Below, piece after piece: positions 39,581 to 48,452 of a stretch of 64,000 nt of DNA. A program made the position numbers and the translations under genes. Every line of letters starts with the position of its first letter. The stretch's first letter is position 1. Source of the DNA: CAJINA01 sp964636125. Its GTDB lineage: Bacteria; Desulfobacterota; Desulfobacteria; Desulfobacterales; CAJINA01. Location: the NCBI GenBank assembly GCA_964636125.1, contig CAZWPX010000020.1, positions 14,261 through 78,260 on the forward strand. Direction: 5' to 3'. The notes beneath the pieces were generated by a model, which saw only the letters and a list, made by a program, of their open reading frames with translations, had not been told where the DNA came from and made no database searches.

Positions 39581-39714
39581 ATACAAAATCAAGCCCAATT
39601 GTCACCGAATCCTCGAAAAGGTGGTGTTCCTGGCGGCTTTTGTTGATCCGAACGCCGCCCTGTGGTAACTGCCAGCGGCAAACTTGTACATTCCTAACGT
39701 TCGGAGACCGATTA

Positions 39715-40497
39715 ATGCGCTTATTTGACAGCCATTGCCATCTTGATGACACTGTTTTTGAAAAAGACTGGGCCGAGGTTCTCGACCGCATGTCGGCCGA
39801 TAACGTACAGGCGGCCATGATAGCGGGTATTAACCTGGAAAGATCTGCCAGGGCCCTGGAGATTGCCGAAAAACAACCCGGCTTCTATGCTTCGGTGGGG
39901 GTCCATCCCCATGACGCCCACGCCTGCAGCGCAGCGGTCGTGGAAAAATTGGTCCAATTGGCCCAAAACCCGAAAATAAGGGCCTGGGGCGAAATCGGGC
40001 TCGATTTCAATCGCATGTACTCTCCGCGGGTAGACCAGGAAAAATGGTTTATCCGGCAGCTTGAAGCAGCCGACGACCTCAACCTGCCCCTTATTTTCCA
40101 TGAGCGTGACAGCGACGGCCGGTTGCTGGAGCTGCTGCGCAGCCATCCCAACGCAGAGCGCAGGGGGGTGGTGCACTGTTTCAGCGGGACGGACACAGAG
40201 CTTAAACGCTATCTGGACATGGGACTGTTTATCGGGGTGACCGGCATTGTTACTATTCAGAAACGGGGACGCCAGCTGCGCGATCAGGTCGGCATGATCC
40301 CACCAGATCGCCTCCTGATTGAGACCGACGCTCCCTACCTGACCCCGGCCCCACAAAAAAACAAGCACCGCCGAAATGAACCATCCTTTGTCAAATCGGT
40401 ACTGCTGAAGCTGGCGCAAGTGCTGGAGGCTGATGCTCAAACCCTGGCCGCCACCGTCTGGGACAACACCTGTTCACTGTTTCGCGTCCAGCCCTGA
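39715..40497 (+). CDS. tatD: TatD-family metal-dependent deoxyribonuclease
   Basis: 260 residues from ATG 39715. Metal-binding motifs of the amidohydrolase-like TatD fold are in order: FDSHCHLDD (residues ~4-12), ASVGVHPHDA, AWGEIGLDF, PLIFHERDSD, VVHCFSGT and LIETDAPYL. TatD enzymes act as 3'-5' DNases and, despite the name, are not required for Tat transport. Length fits the family. The start is set by the conserved MRLFDSHCHLD; further upstream in-frame starts give non-homologous residues. The gene seems monocistronic, diverging from nfnA. Confidence 0.93.
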   Translation: MRLFDSHCHLDDTVFEKDWAEVLDRMSADNVQAAMIAGINLERSARALEIAEKQPGFYASVGVHPHDAHACSAAVVEKLVQLAQNPKIRAWGEIGLDFNRMYSPRVDQEKWFIRQLEAADDLNLPLIFHERDSDGRLLELLRSHPNAERRGVVHCFSGTDTELKRYLDMGLFIGVTGIVTIQKRGRQLRDQVGMIPPDRLLIETDAPYLTPAPQKNKHRRNEPSFVKSVLLKLAQVLEADAQTLAATVWDNTCSLFRVQP

Positions 40498-40885
40498 AGA
40501 CCTGGCACCCAGTAAAGACATTGCGTGTGAAGTGACTAAAGTGATCATGTCTGCTCCCCGCAAAGCAGGGCAGGCTCCCGAATAGCGGGACAAGTTTGGC
40601 CCTGACCAGGTTTTTAAAGACAGAATATACATCTTATCCATAGATGGTGTGGCCGCGAACCTTTGCCCCCCACCCGTCATGCCTGCGGATCTAAATTCAA
40701 GCTTCCTTGCTCTGCCCAATATCTAACCTTATAGAATAGACCCCGCCGGACAGGGCCGTGCCCGGCGCTGGCTGGTGCCTGGCTTTTAACCGTGTTCCCA
40801 CCCACTGTTTGTCAACAGTTTTGCTCACCCGTCACTTTGCATACTGTTTTTTATCCTTTTAGCGAAAATTTGATAAGCACAGCCC
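40498..40885. other. intergenic region upstream of dnaK
   Basis: About 390 bp with no gene that I can support. The short frames here lack ribosome sites and known motifs. No CIRCE (HrcA) element is visible. The dnaK promoter begins at its right end. Confidence 0.5.
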
Positions 40886-40913
40886 TTGACATACGCCAAT
40901 CCATATATATTAC
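40886..40913 (+). promoter_or_regulatory. dnaK promoter
   Basis: TTGACA (40886-40891), 16-nt spacer, TATTAC (40908-40913), within a longer TATATATTAC. A heat-shock sigma factor box is also conceivable (CTTGACA... CCATATAT), but its spacing and the CCCCAT core are imperfect. Leader about 70 nt. Confidence 0.5.
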
Positions 40914-40990
40914 TTTATGTAATAAAAATTTTTAAGTAATGCGATTGGCAGCTGAGATCGCCACCGCACTACACAAAGGAGGAACACCAA

Positions 40991-42892
40991 ATGGGTAAAA
41001 CTATCGGAATAGACCTGGGTACAACCAATTCCTGCATCGCAGTCATGGATGGCGGGGAGGCTAAAGTCATTACCAACCAGGAGGGCGGCCGCACAACCCC
41101 TTCCATTTTCGCGGTGACAGACAGTGGAGAACGGCTGGTGGGCCAGATTGCCAAACGCCAGGCCGTGACAAATCCTGAAAACACGGTTTTCGGGATCAAG
41201 CGCCTGATTGGACGCAAATTTGAGGCCCCTGAAGTTCGCCAGGATTCACAGACCCTGCCCTTTAGGATCGAAAAATCCGGCAACGGCGACGCCAGTGTCA
41301 ACCTAAAAGACAAAGCTTACAGTCCGGCGGAAATTTCAGCGCATATTTTAAGCGCTGTTAAAAAGGCCGCCGAAGCGTATCTGGGGGAACCGGTGACCGA
41401 AGCGGTGATCACGGTACCGGCCTACTTTTCAGACAGCCAGAGGCAGGCCACCAAGGATGCGGGCCGGATCGCGGGGCTGAACGTCCAGCGCATCATTAAT
41501 GAACCCACCGCAGCCTCCCTGGCCTATGGCCTGGACAGGCAAAAAGAGGAAAAGATTGCGGTCTTTGACCTGGGCGGCGGTACATTTGATATTTCAATCC
41601 TTGATATCGGGGATGGTGTTTTTGAGGTCAAAGCCACCAACGGTGACACCCATCTGGGCGGCGAAGATTTTGATATCCGCATCATCGACTACCTGGCGGA
41701 CGCGTTCCGCAAAGACCAGGGGATTGATCTGAAATCCGATACCATGGCCCTGCAGCGGCTCAAAGAAGCGGCCGAAAAGGCCAAGATGGAATTGTCCACC
41801 TCCATGGAAACGGACGTCAATCTGCCTTTCATCACGGCAGATGCCAGCGGCCCCAAGCACCTGAACATCAAGTTGACCCGGTCCCGCCTCGAAGCTCTGG
41901 CCGGTGAGCTTTTGGACCGTCTGGACGAACCGTGCAACACCGCCTTGAAAGACTCCGGCTATTCGGTGGCCGATATAGACGAGGTTATCCTGGTAGGCGG
42001 CATGACACGGATGCCTGCGGTCCAGGACCGTGTACAGAAGATTTTCGGCAAGGCCCCCAACAAGGGTGTCAATCCGGATGAAGTCGTGGCCCTGGGCGCC
42101 GCCATCCAGGGCGCCGTCCTCAAGGGCGATGTAAACGATGTCCTGCTGCTGGATGTCACCCCGCTGTCCCTGGGAATTGAAACCCTGGGAGGCGTTATGA
42201 CCCGGCTGATTGACAAAAACACCACAATCCCGGTGAACAAAAGTGAGGTCTTCTCAACAGCCCAGGACAACCAGCCGGCGGTATCGGTGCATGTCCTCCA
42301 GGGCGAAAGGGAGATGGCCGGTGATAACAAAACCCTGGGGCGCTTTGAATTGACCGGGATTACCGCGGCGCAGCGGGGTGTCCCGCAGATCGAAGTTAGT
42401 TTTGATATCGATGCCAATGGAATTGTCAAGGTTTCGGCCAAAGACCAGGCCACCGGCCGGGAGCAGTCCATCAGCATCACCACTTCCAGCGGCTTGAGCC
42501 AGGCCGAGATTGACCGCCTGGTAAACGAAGCCCGGGCAAATGCCGATGATGACCGCCGCCGGCGCGGATTGATCGATGCCCGCAACGAAGCGGACGGTCT
42601 GGTATACGCCACGGAAAAAACCCTGGCCGATTTTGGGGACCAGATCGACCCGGACAGTAAAAATCGCGCCATGGGTGCCATTGACGCCTTGAAACAGGCC
42701 ATGGCCGGTGAGGACCCCGGACAGATACGGGAGCTTGCCGGTGAACTGTCCGCGATCAACCAGAACCTGGTCCAGGCAGCCAGCGCCCAGCAAGCCGGGC
42801 CCACGCCCGGCGCGGCTGGGCCGGCGTCCGGTCAGCCGGGGGTCAACCCGGATGATGAGATCATAGACGCCGAATATCAGAACGTGGCCTAA
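40991..42892 (+). CDS. dnaK: molecular chaperone DnaK (Hsp70)
   Basis: 633 residues. The ATPase domain begins KTIGIDLGTTNSCIAVMDGG, with IFDLGGGTFD-type phosphate motif (VFDLGGGTFDISILDI) and LVGGMTRMPAVQ. The substrate-binding domain includes LLLDVTPLSLGIETLGG, and the C-terminal lid ends in DDEIIDAEYQNVA, the bacterial Hsp70-type acidic tail. AAAGGAGGAACACC precedes the ATG. DnaK refolds and protects client proteins in the cytoplasm with DnaJ and GrpE. Neither partner gene is adjacent here, unlike the common hrcA-grpE-dnaK-dnaJ order. A strong terminator follows. Confidence 0.97.
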   Translation: MGKTIGIDLGTTNSCIAVMDGGEAKVITNQEGGRTTPSIFAVTDSGERLVGQIAKRQAVTNPENTVFGIKRLIGRKFEAPEVRQDSQTLPFRIEKSGNGDASVNLKDKAYSPAEISAHILSAVKKAAEAYLGEPVTEAVITVPAYFSDSQRQATKDAGRIAGLNVQRIINEPTAASLAYGLDRQKEEKIAVFDLGGGTFDISILDIGDGVFEVKATNGDTHLGGEDFDIRIIDYLADAFRKDQGIDLKSDTMALQRLKEAAEKAKMELSTSMETDVNLPFITADASGPKHLNIKLTRSRLEALAGELLDRLDEPCNTALKDSGYSVADIDEVILVGGMTRMPAVQDRVQKIFGKAPNKGVNPDEVVALGAAIQGAVLKGDVNDVLLLDVTPLSLGIETLGGVMTRLIDKNTTIPVNKSEVFSTAQDNQPAVSVHVLQGEREMAGDNKTLGRFELTGITAAQRGVPQIEVSFDIDANGIVKVSAKDQATGREQSISITTSSGLSQAEIDRLVNEARANADDDRRRRGLIDARNEADGLVYATEKTLADFGDQIDPDSKNRAMGAIDALKQAMAGEDPGQIRELAGELSAINQNLVQAASAQQAGPTPGAAGPASGQPGVNPDDEIIDAEYQNVA

Positions 42893-42897
42893 GGAAG

Positions 42898-42940
42898 TTC
42901 AGCCCGGGCCGGTTGTATGCCGGACCGGGCTGAATGGTTT
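42898..42940 (+). terminator. dnaK terminator
   Basis: Arms TTCAGCCCGG (42898-42907) and CCGGGCTGAA (42925-42934) pair perfectly, with an inner CCGG/CCGG extension and a TTGTATG loop. A short T-rich tail (TGGTTTT) follows. Confidence 0.7.
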
Positions 42941-43023
42941 TCGTTAGAGGGAGGGTGACCTTCCCGACAGGCAGCAGGTTACAAACTATTGCAGCCCTCT
43001 AACAAAGGGCTGAACTGAGCAAC

Positions 43024-44214
43024 CTACTTCTCCATCAGTTTACTGATGGCTTTATCCAATCCGTCCAAAGAAAGTTCAAACATGGGGAATATCTGGCTGA
43101 TGGCGTTGATGGTGTGGGTGTAGCTCCACATGCGGGTGGGTACCGGGTTGAGCCAGACGTTGTGGGGGAATGTCTCAGCCAGAAACTTGAGTTGTTCCAG
43201 GCTGGCTTTGCCGCTCCGTTCCTGCATGTAGATGGAACCGTCGGCGGCCATTAGTTCATAGGGCGCCATACTGGCATCTCCCACGAAAATAATCCGGGTG
43301 TCAGGATCGAATCTTGAGAGTTCGGACACCCGCACCGGCTTTTTTATACGCGAAGGATCCTGCCATAAGGCGTCATAGACCGTATTGTGAAAAAAGTAGG
43401 TTTTTACATCCTTGAACTGGGCGCGGGCGTAGTCAAAAAGCGTCTGGACTACCGGGATATAAGGATCCATAGACCAGCCGCCATTGTCGATGGCCAGAAT
43501 CACCTTGAGGCGATCCTTTAAACTGCGGGAGAAAACAATCTCGATCTCCCCCCCGTTCTTCATGGTCCGGTAAATGGTTTCGTCCACGTTCACCTGATCG
43601 CGCGGACCGCTGGGAATCAAATTCCGCAGGCGCTTTAAAGCCTCGCCGATCATCGCCTGGGTCAAGGGACCTTCCTGGGAATAATCTTTATAGCGTCGTT
43701 CCATGGCCACTTTGACGGCCGACTTGTTTCTGGAAATGCCACCCACACGCATACCGCCGGGGTGATGGCCGGAATGACCGACCGGCGAAGTGCCGCCAGT
43801 GCCGATCCACTTGCTGCCCCCGTCGTGCCGACCATCCTGATCTTTCAGCCGTTCTTTGAAATAGTCGATCAATTCATCGGGGGTCATTTTGCTGAGTTCG
43901 GACTCATCAACCCCCATGGCATCCGCCAGGGTTTTCGGGTCCCGCAGCCAATCTTCAAGCATCGCCCGGGCGATTTCATCCAAAATCATCTCATCCGGCT
44001 CAGGCAGGTCCGCACCCTGGAAATGGTGGGCAAAAACCTGGTCATACAGATCAAAATACCGCTCGCTTTTTACCAGAATCGTTCTGGAAGCGGTATAAAA
44101 GTCATTCAGGGTTCTCACAAGCCCGCCCTTCAAGGCACGATGCAGGGTCAAAAATGAGGTGGGGCTGACCGGAATGCCCTGATTTTTCAGGGTATAGAAA
44201 AAATTGATGAACAT
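43024..44214 (-). CDS. VWA-domain (CoxE-like) protein partnered with a MoxR ATPase
   Basis: 396 residues. The N-terminal half is helical (FINFFYTLKNQGIPVSPTSFL) with a Gly/His-rich linker near residues 125-150 (GGSKWIGTGGTSPVGHSGHH). The C-terminal half is a von Willebrand factor A-like fold. The metal-ion-dependent adhesion site normally reads DxSxS, but here it is AIDNGGWSMDPY, with Gly in place of the first Ser. It starts directly after the stop of the MoxR gene (0 nt gap), so the two are co-translated. MoxR/VWA pairs are known to work as chaperone-like assembly factors; the client here is unknown. Confidence 0.83.
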   Translation of the reverse strand: MFINFFYTLKNQGIPVSPTSFLTLHRALKGGLVRTLNDFYTASRTILVKSERYFDLYDQVFAHHFQGADLPEPDEMILDEIARAMLEDWLRDPKTLADAMGVDESELSKMTPDELIDYFKERLKDQDGRHDGGSKWIGTGGTSPVGHSGHHPGGMRVGGISRNKSAVKVAMERRYKDYSQEGPLTQAMIGEALKRLRNLIPSGPRDQVNVDETIYRTMKNGGEIEIVFSRSLKDRLKVILAIDNGGWSMDPYIPVVQTLFDYARAQFKDVKTYFFHNTVYDALWQDPSRIKKPVRVSELSRFDPDTRIIFVGDASMAPYELMAADGSIYMQERSGKASLEQLKFLAETFPHNVWLNPVPTRMWSYTHTINAISQIFPMFELSLDGLDKAISKLMEK

Positions 44215-45069
44215 TTAAAATAACCGCCGCCGACTGGTTTGCTGGGCTGCCCGTTCATAATCCTGGCTCTTTTTGAAAAGCACGCCCAGGTAGGGGACCT
44301 CCCCTTTGGCCAGTTTCCTGGGCTTAAAATCCGGATCGGCCTGGAGGGCCCGCAGCCAGTTTAGCAACTCCCGGGTGGCCGGCCTTTTTTCGATGGCATC
44401 CATCTCCCGCAGCCCATAGAAGGTTTTGATCGTATTTTCCAGCAGCTCTTTGTCAATCTCCGGGAAATGAACCCGGATAATCTTGCGCATCATTTTGGGA
44501 TCGGGAAAGGCAATGTGGTGAAAATTGCAGCGCCCCAGAAAAGGATCGGAAAGGTCCTTTTTGGCATTGGAGGTAATGATAAACACCGGTCTGTGTTTCG
44601 CCTGGATGGTACGGTCTATCTCGATGATATCGAATTCCATCTGGTCCAGGACATCCAGCATGTCATCCTGAAAATCGGTATCGGCCTTGTCGATCTCATC
44701 AATCAGCAGCACAGTCCTCTCGGCTGCGGTAAACGCCTGGCCGATTTTGCCCATCTTGATGTAATCCTCGATGTTGCTCACATCCCGTTTTGAATCACCG
44801 AAACGGCTGTCGTTGAGCCGGGTCAGGGTGTCATACTGATACAGGGCTTCCACCAGTTTCATACTGGATTTCACATTCAAGATAACAAGCGGCATCTCAA
44901 GGCTTTCGGCAATGGCATGCGCCAGCATGGTTTTTCCAGTGCCGGGTTCGCCCTTGAGCAAAAGCGGCATCTCCAGCGCCATCGAAATATTGACAATCCC
45001 GGCCAGCTCTTCATCGAGCACATAGCGGGTGGACCCCGAAAAATTTCCATTTGTTGATTCTGCTGTCAT
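44215..45069 (-). CDS. MoxR-family AAA+ ATPase
   Basis: 284 residues. Walker A is LKGEPGTGKTMLAHAIA (residues ~38-54), Walker B is TVLLIDEIDKADTDFQ, and sensor-1 Asn lies in PVFIITSNAKKDL, followed by an arginine finger candidate in FLGRCNFHHIAFPDP. MoxR proteins help mature or activate enzyme complexes, usually with a VWA partner, and that partner is the next gene. The gene lies 75 nt after the methyltransferase-like gene on the same strand and might share its transcript. Confidence 0.9.
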   Translation of the reverse strand: MTAESTNGNFSGSTRYVLDEELAGIVNISMALEMPLLLKGEPGTGKTMLAHAIAESLEMPLVILNVKSSMKLVEALYQYDTLTRLNDSRFGDSKRDVSNIEDYIKMGKIGQAFTAAERTVLLIDEIDKADTDFQDDMLDVLDQMEFDIIEIDRTIQAKHRPVFIITSNAKKDLSDPFLGRCNFHHIAFPDPKMMRKIIRVHFPEIDKELLENTIKTFYGLREMDAIEKRPATRELLNWLRALQADPDFKPRKLAKGEVPYLGVLFKKSQDYERAAQQTSRRRLF

Positions 45070-45144
45070 GTCTCTCCTCGTTGTGCGTGCGCCGGGGCGC
45101 TGTTGTTATCTATCTGAAACAGGTCAAAGATTGATTCAGGTCTG

Positions 45145-46218
45145 TCAGCCAGCAGTCTGCCGGATCAGGGCGGACAGGTCCCGCGTCATTTCAAGTACTT
45201 CGAGCGCCTGCTCCCGATTCAGCGAACCAGTCCCGCAACTGGGTGTAATCAAAGACTGGTTCATCACCGTTTGCCGGTCTATGCCCAGAGCCTCTACCTG
45301 TTCAAGCTGGTTGGTCCAAATGGTCAGCAAGGATGCGGCCGATTCCTTTTCGATATCTTCAGGATTGAGCGTCGGAACAATCCCCCAGGCCAGAACACCG
45401 CCTCCGGAAATGAATGTCTTCAGGTTCTCGGGGTAAAGTATGAACCGGTCAAAATAGGCGTAAGCGTCAAAATTGATGATGTCCAAGGAAGAATCCAGGA
45501 GCAGAGACCAATCCGTATTGGCACATACATGCACCCCGGCGAGGCCCCCTTCGGCGTGGATGGCAGCTGCGACCTCCTCCAGGCAGGCCCGCACCTCTTC
45601 CCGGGTGATGCTGATAAACTCAGATGAACCGAACCCGGCCAGTGCGGGTTCATCCAGGAAAACAATCACCGGCCGGTTCAGTTTTGCAAGCACGCGCACC
45701 TGCCAGCGGGCCTTCATGGCCAATAATTTTACCGCGGCGTCCCGGAGTTGATGATTGTAAAAAATGGCCTGGTCGTTCTGATCCTTGACCCCTGTGGTGA
45801 ACGTGATGGGACCGGTTACCTGCCCTTTCACTGCATAGGGGGGCGCAGCACAACTTTCCAGACCGGCGGTAAAGGTGGAAAAACCGGCCGCTGTCTCATC
45901 CGTCAGAATAAACCGGGATGAATCCAGGCCGGCAACATCCGCCTCGACAGCCATATAAGCCTCATAAAAAGACACCAGGTCGGACTCAAAGTCACTGCCC
46001 GCCGTATCAACAATCACCCGGTCACCGACCGCCTTCAAGCCGGGCATCCCGGGCAGAAACTGGGGAACCATCCCCTCATGCCTGTATACCGGAAGCTGCA
46101 CCCACGGAGGGATTTCCGGCGTATGGGCCATGACGATCGCATGGGCTTTAGCATGATCCGTAACCGGCATGCTGCCAATCAGGGTTGGCCGACAGCCGGG
46201 ATTGAAATTCGTTTTCAT
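45145..46218 (-). CDS. MetE/UROD-superfamily zinc-dependent methyltransferase-like protein
   Basis: 357 residues from ATG 46218 (AAGGA seven bases upstream). The opening MKTNFNPGCRPTLIGSMP and the ending TPSCGTGSL are typical of the cobalamin-independent methionine synthase C-terminal domain and related UROD-like proteins. Zinc ligands are suggested by HVC (AGVHVCAN) and the Cys in PSCGTG. FLDEPALAGFGSSEFI matches the active-site loop of the family. It lacks the N-terminal half of full MetE, so it is more likely a corrinoid- or thiol-linked methyltransferase than a complete MetE. Methyl donor and acceptor are unknown. In-frame ATGs at 46260 and 46224 lie upstream. Confidence 0.82.
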   Translation of the reverse strand: MKTNFNPGCRPTLIGSMPVTDHAKAHAIVMAHTPEIPPWVQLPVYRHEGMVPQFLPGMPGLKAVGDRVIVDTAGSDFESDLVSFYEAYMAVEADVAGLDSSRFILTDETAAGFSTFTAGLESCAAPPYAVKGQVTGPITFTTGVKDQNDQAIFYNHQLRDAAVKLLAMKARWQVRVLAKLNRPVIVFLDEPALAGFGSSEFISITREEVRACLEEVAAAIHAEGGLAGVHVCANTDWSLLLDSSLDIINFDAYAYFDRFILYPENLKTFISGGGVLAWGIVPTLNPEDIEKESAASLLTIWTNQLEQVEALGIDRQTVMNQSLITPSCGTGSLNREQALEVLEMTRDLSALIRQTAG

Positions 46219-46346
46219 TGTCATCCTTGTATTGGGTCTCTCTGTAAGGGCCTGATACATGCTCCGAATTGATCCAACCGAATGCGCAACTTAATACACG
46301 TTTAATAATATTTCAAGCCGGGTACCCGGATTCCGTCTGCCCGGGG

Positions 46347-46380
46347 ATAAAAGCAGATGGCCGGGAAAACCCGGCCATCT
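46347..46380 (-). terminator. terminator of the envelope operon
   Basis: Perfect 11-bp stem (AGATGGCCGGG at 46355-46365 with CCCGGCCATCT at 46370-46380) and an AAAA loop. On the minus strand GCTTTTAT follows, giving a short T run. Confidence 0.65.
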
Positions 46381-46418
46381 ATGCTGGGAAATGGTCATTC
46401 TTAAGTAAAAAGCCCCGT

Positions 46419-47183
46419 CTACTCAACCTCGCTGTCGCGCATCTGGTTCCATTTTACCCATTTATTCAGATCGGCCTTGATGTCAAATCTGAAGGGTTTG
46501 GCGGCGGTACCGTCCGGGCGGATATTGATCTGCTGCAGTGATTTGACAATATAAACCCACTCCTCCATGGAAACAGCATGGGGGCCCTTTATGGGAACCG
46601 GCTTTGTGAAAACCGGCGGAGCCGCCTTTGCGCCGGCATTTTCCTGGGCCTTCTTTTTGACCTCAACCTCTCCGCCATAAACTTTTACCATCGCAGAATT
46701 GTCGGCATTCACATTCATCCGGAAGGTGGTCCCCCGGACACCGGCCACGGCCGTCTCAGTGGATATATCAAATCCGCCCCGGCTTTTGCCAAACAGTTTG
46801 GACACACGGGCCCAGGTCTTGCCCACAGTCATCGCAACACTGATTTTGCGGGTCTTGTTTTCACGCGATCCGCTCATCGCAGCCAATTCAAAGGTGGTCC
46901 GCTCATCAAAACGAAGGAAACTTCCGTCCGGCAGTTTCAGTTCAAGGCGCGCACCGGTCCCGGTTGTTATCCGGTCGCCGGCTGAAAGGCGGTCGCCGGC
47001 GGCCAGTTTGACAGGCCCGACGCTGCCGGCCCGGGTCACATTAGCTTTGCCGGTCAGAACTGTAATCAGGGCCTGGCCGTTGTCCATCGCGACCTTGACC
47101 GTGCCCGCGCCCAAAGGTGAAACCATGAATGTCAGGCATAGGAACAGTGCCGTCACCACACCAAATTTTACAGATCTTCTCAT
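46419..47183 (-). CDS. FecR-domain exported protein
   Basis: 254 residues. A signal peptide (MRRSVKFGVVTALFLCLTFMVSPLGAG) precedes a FecR-like periplasmic domain: VTRAGSVGPVKLAAGDRLSAGDRITTGTGARLELKLPDGS, then TAVAGVRGTTF, the classic FecR ending. A lysine/alanine linker and a short C-terminal domain follow. FecR itself is a sigma-factor regulator in siderophore uptake, but stand-alone exported FecR domains are usually structural or ligand-binding, and no TonB receptor or ECF sigma gene is near. It is the last gene of the five-gene envelope operon; 73 nt separate it from the gene before. Confidence 0.85.
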   Translation of the reverse strand: MRRSVKFGVVTALFLCLTFMVSPLGAGTVKVAMDNGQALITVLTGKANVTRAGSVGPVKLAAGDRLSAGDRITTGTGARLELKLPDGSFLRFDERTTFELAAMSGSRENKTRKISVAMTVGKTWARVSKLFGKSRGGFDISTETAVAGVRGTTFRMNVNADNSAMVKVYGGEVEVKKKAQENAGAKAAPPVFTKPVPIKGPHAVSMEEWVYIVKSLQQINIRPDGTAAKPFRFDIKADLNKWVKWNQMRDSEVE

Positions 47184-47256
47184 AACCGCCTCACAGGTTG
47201 CCGCCCGGCAATTTTCACGATGCAAACCTTCAGGCACCTGAAACTATTGCCCGGGT

Positions 47257-48423
47257 TTAGTATTTAGACAGTTGGCTCTTCAAGGTGCGGATACTGAGCA
47301 GGGCGTCCGCTCCGGGAATGGAACCGGCCGCATCAAACTCACCGGTACCCGCATCCTTGGCACTCATAATCCCCCGGGTCGTACAAACCATGACCGCGTT
47401 AAAATAGGGCAGGTCATTTCTCAAATCCGGAAAGGGAGACTGGTTGCCGATAAACATGGTTGCCAGGCCGGTATCTCGCGAAATCGTTATCATGATATCC
47501 TCGACAATCATGGCAAACTCCGCCCGTGTGGTGGCCTGATCCGGTTTAAAAGTATGATCGGGAAACGGCTGCAGCCCCTTGACGCCTATCGCAATAACAG
47601 TATCGATATCCGTTTTCAACACATGGTCTTCAATGTCGGTCGCCGGGGGTGCCCTGGTATACTCACCGGCCGACATCGTTTTACCGGGTGCCTTGTAAGA
47701 GGCATCGAAACTCTTTTTGGCACGCCGCTTGTAGAGATCATCGATTTGCAGTTCATGGATGAACAGGGCCGCCAGATCAGCCCGGGTGATGTTGTCCTGG
47801 ATGGCGATCTGCTTGCCGATGGATGACCCCGGCATGGCCCTTTCGATCTTCTGCATCAAGGCGTATTCCCGGTCTGCGTCGGCGACCAGGCCTTTATCAA
47901 TATCAAGCACCCGGGCAAATTCCCCGGATGCCTTCCTGAACTCGTATTTGAGCTTGTAGGCCAGTCCCAAGTAATAGTAGGCTTCCGGTCTCTCCGGAGA
48001 TTTTCCCGTGGCCTTGCGGTATTTGCCGCGCAACTCGTCAAACCAGTCCTCGTCCGCCTGCTCTTTACCCAGTAGATAGACCCGCATGTAACCGACGTGG
48101 ACATCCACGATCTGCGGGTCGCCCTTGGCGTATTTGGCTGCTGTTTTCATCTGCTTCAGACCAGTTTCAAAATCGTCCGTGTAACTAAAACCCAGGCCGA
48201 GCCCGAGATAGGCCGGGGCAAATTTGGGATCGAGGTCCCGGGCTCTTTCAAACTCGGTGATGGCGCCGGTGTAGTTCCCCGCTGCCAGCAATTTGTTACC
48301 GCTCATGACATGGTGCTCGGGTGTATCCATCGTCGCCTGCGGTTTGGCGGCTTTCTGGGTGCAGGCGAAAACGAACAACATCAGAAATATGGTCAACCCG
48401 GTGGTAATATTTCGATAAGACAT
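47257..48423 (-). CDS. lipoprotein with TPR repeats and S-layer-homology-like region
   Basis: 388 residues. A lipobox (LFVFAC, Cys21) ends the signal peptide, so the mature protein should be lipid-anchored and matured by the lipoprotein pathway that includes Lnt. Residues ~40-190 contain TPR helices (NKLLAAGNYTGAITEFERARDLDPKFAPAYLGLGLG and more). The C-terminal half has S-layer-homology-like segments (TDIEDHVLKTDIDTVIAIGVKGLQPFPDHTFKPDQATTRAEFAMI, PFPDLRNDLPYFNAVMVCTTRGIM), which bind secondary cell-wall polymers in other bacteria. It lies in the envelope operon 29 nt after the LPP20-like gene. Confidence 0.85.
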   Translation of the reverse strand: MSYRNITTGLTIFLMLFVFACTQKAAKPQATMDTPEHHVMSGNKLLAAGNYTGAITEFERARDLDPKFAPAYLGLGLGFSYTDDFETGLKQMKTAAKYAKGDPQIVDVHVGYMRVYLLGKEQADEDWFDELRGKYRKATGKSPERPEAYYYLGLAYKLKYEFRKASGEFARVLDIDKGLVADADREYALMQKIERAMPGSSIGKQIAIQDNITRADLAALFIHELQIDDLYKRRAKKSFDASYKAPGKTMSAGEYTRAPPATDIEDHVLKTDIDTVIAIGVKGLQPFPDHTFKPDQATTRAEFAMIVEDIMITISRDTGLATMFIGNQSPFPDLRNDLPYFNAVMVCTTRGIMSAKDAGTGEFDAAGSIPGADALLSIRTLKSQLSKY

Positions 48424-48452
48424 GGTTCCTCCTTGAGACGTATGGCGCTAAG

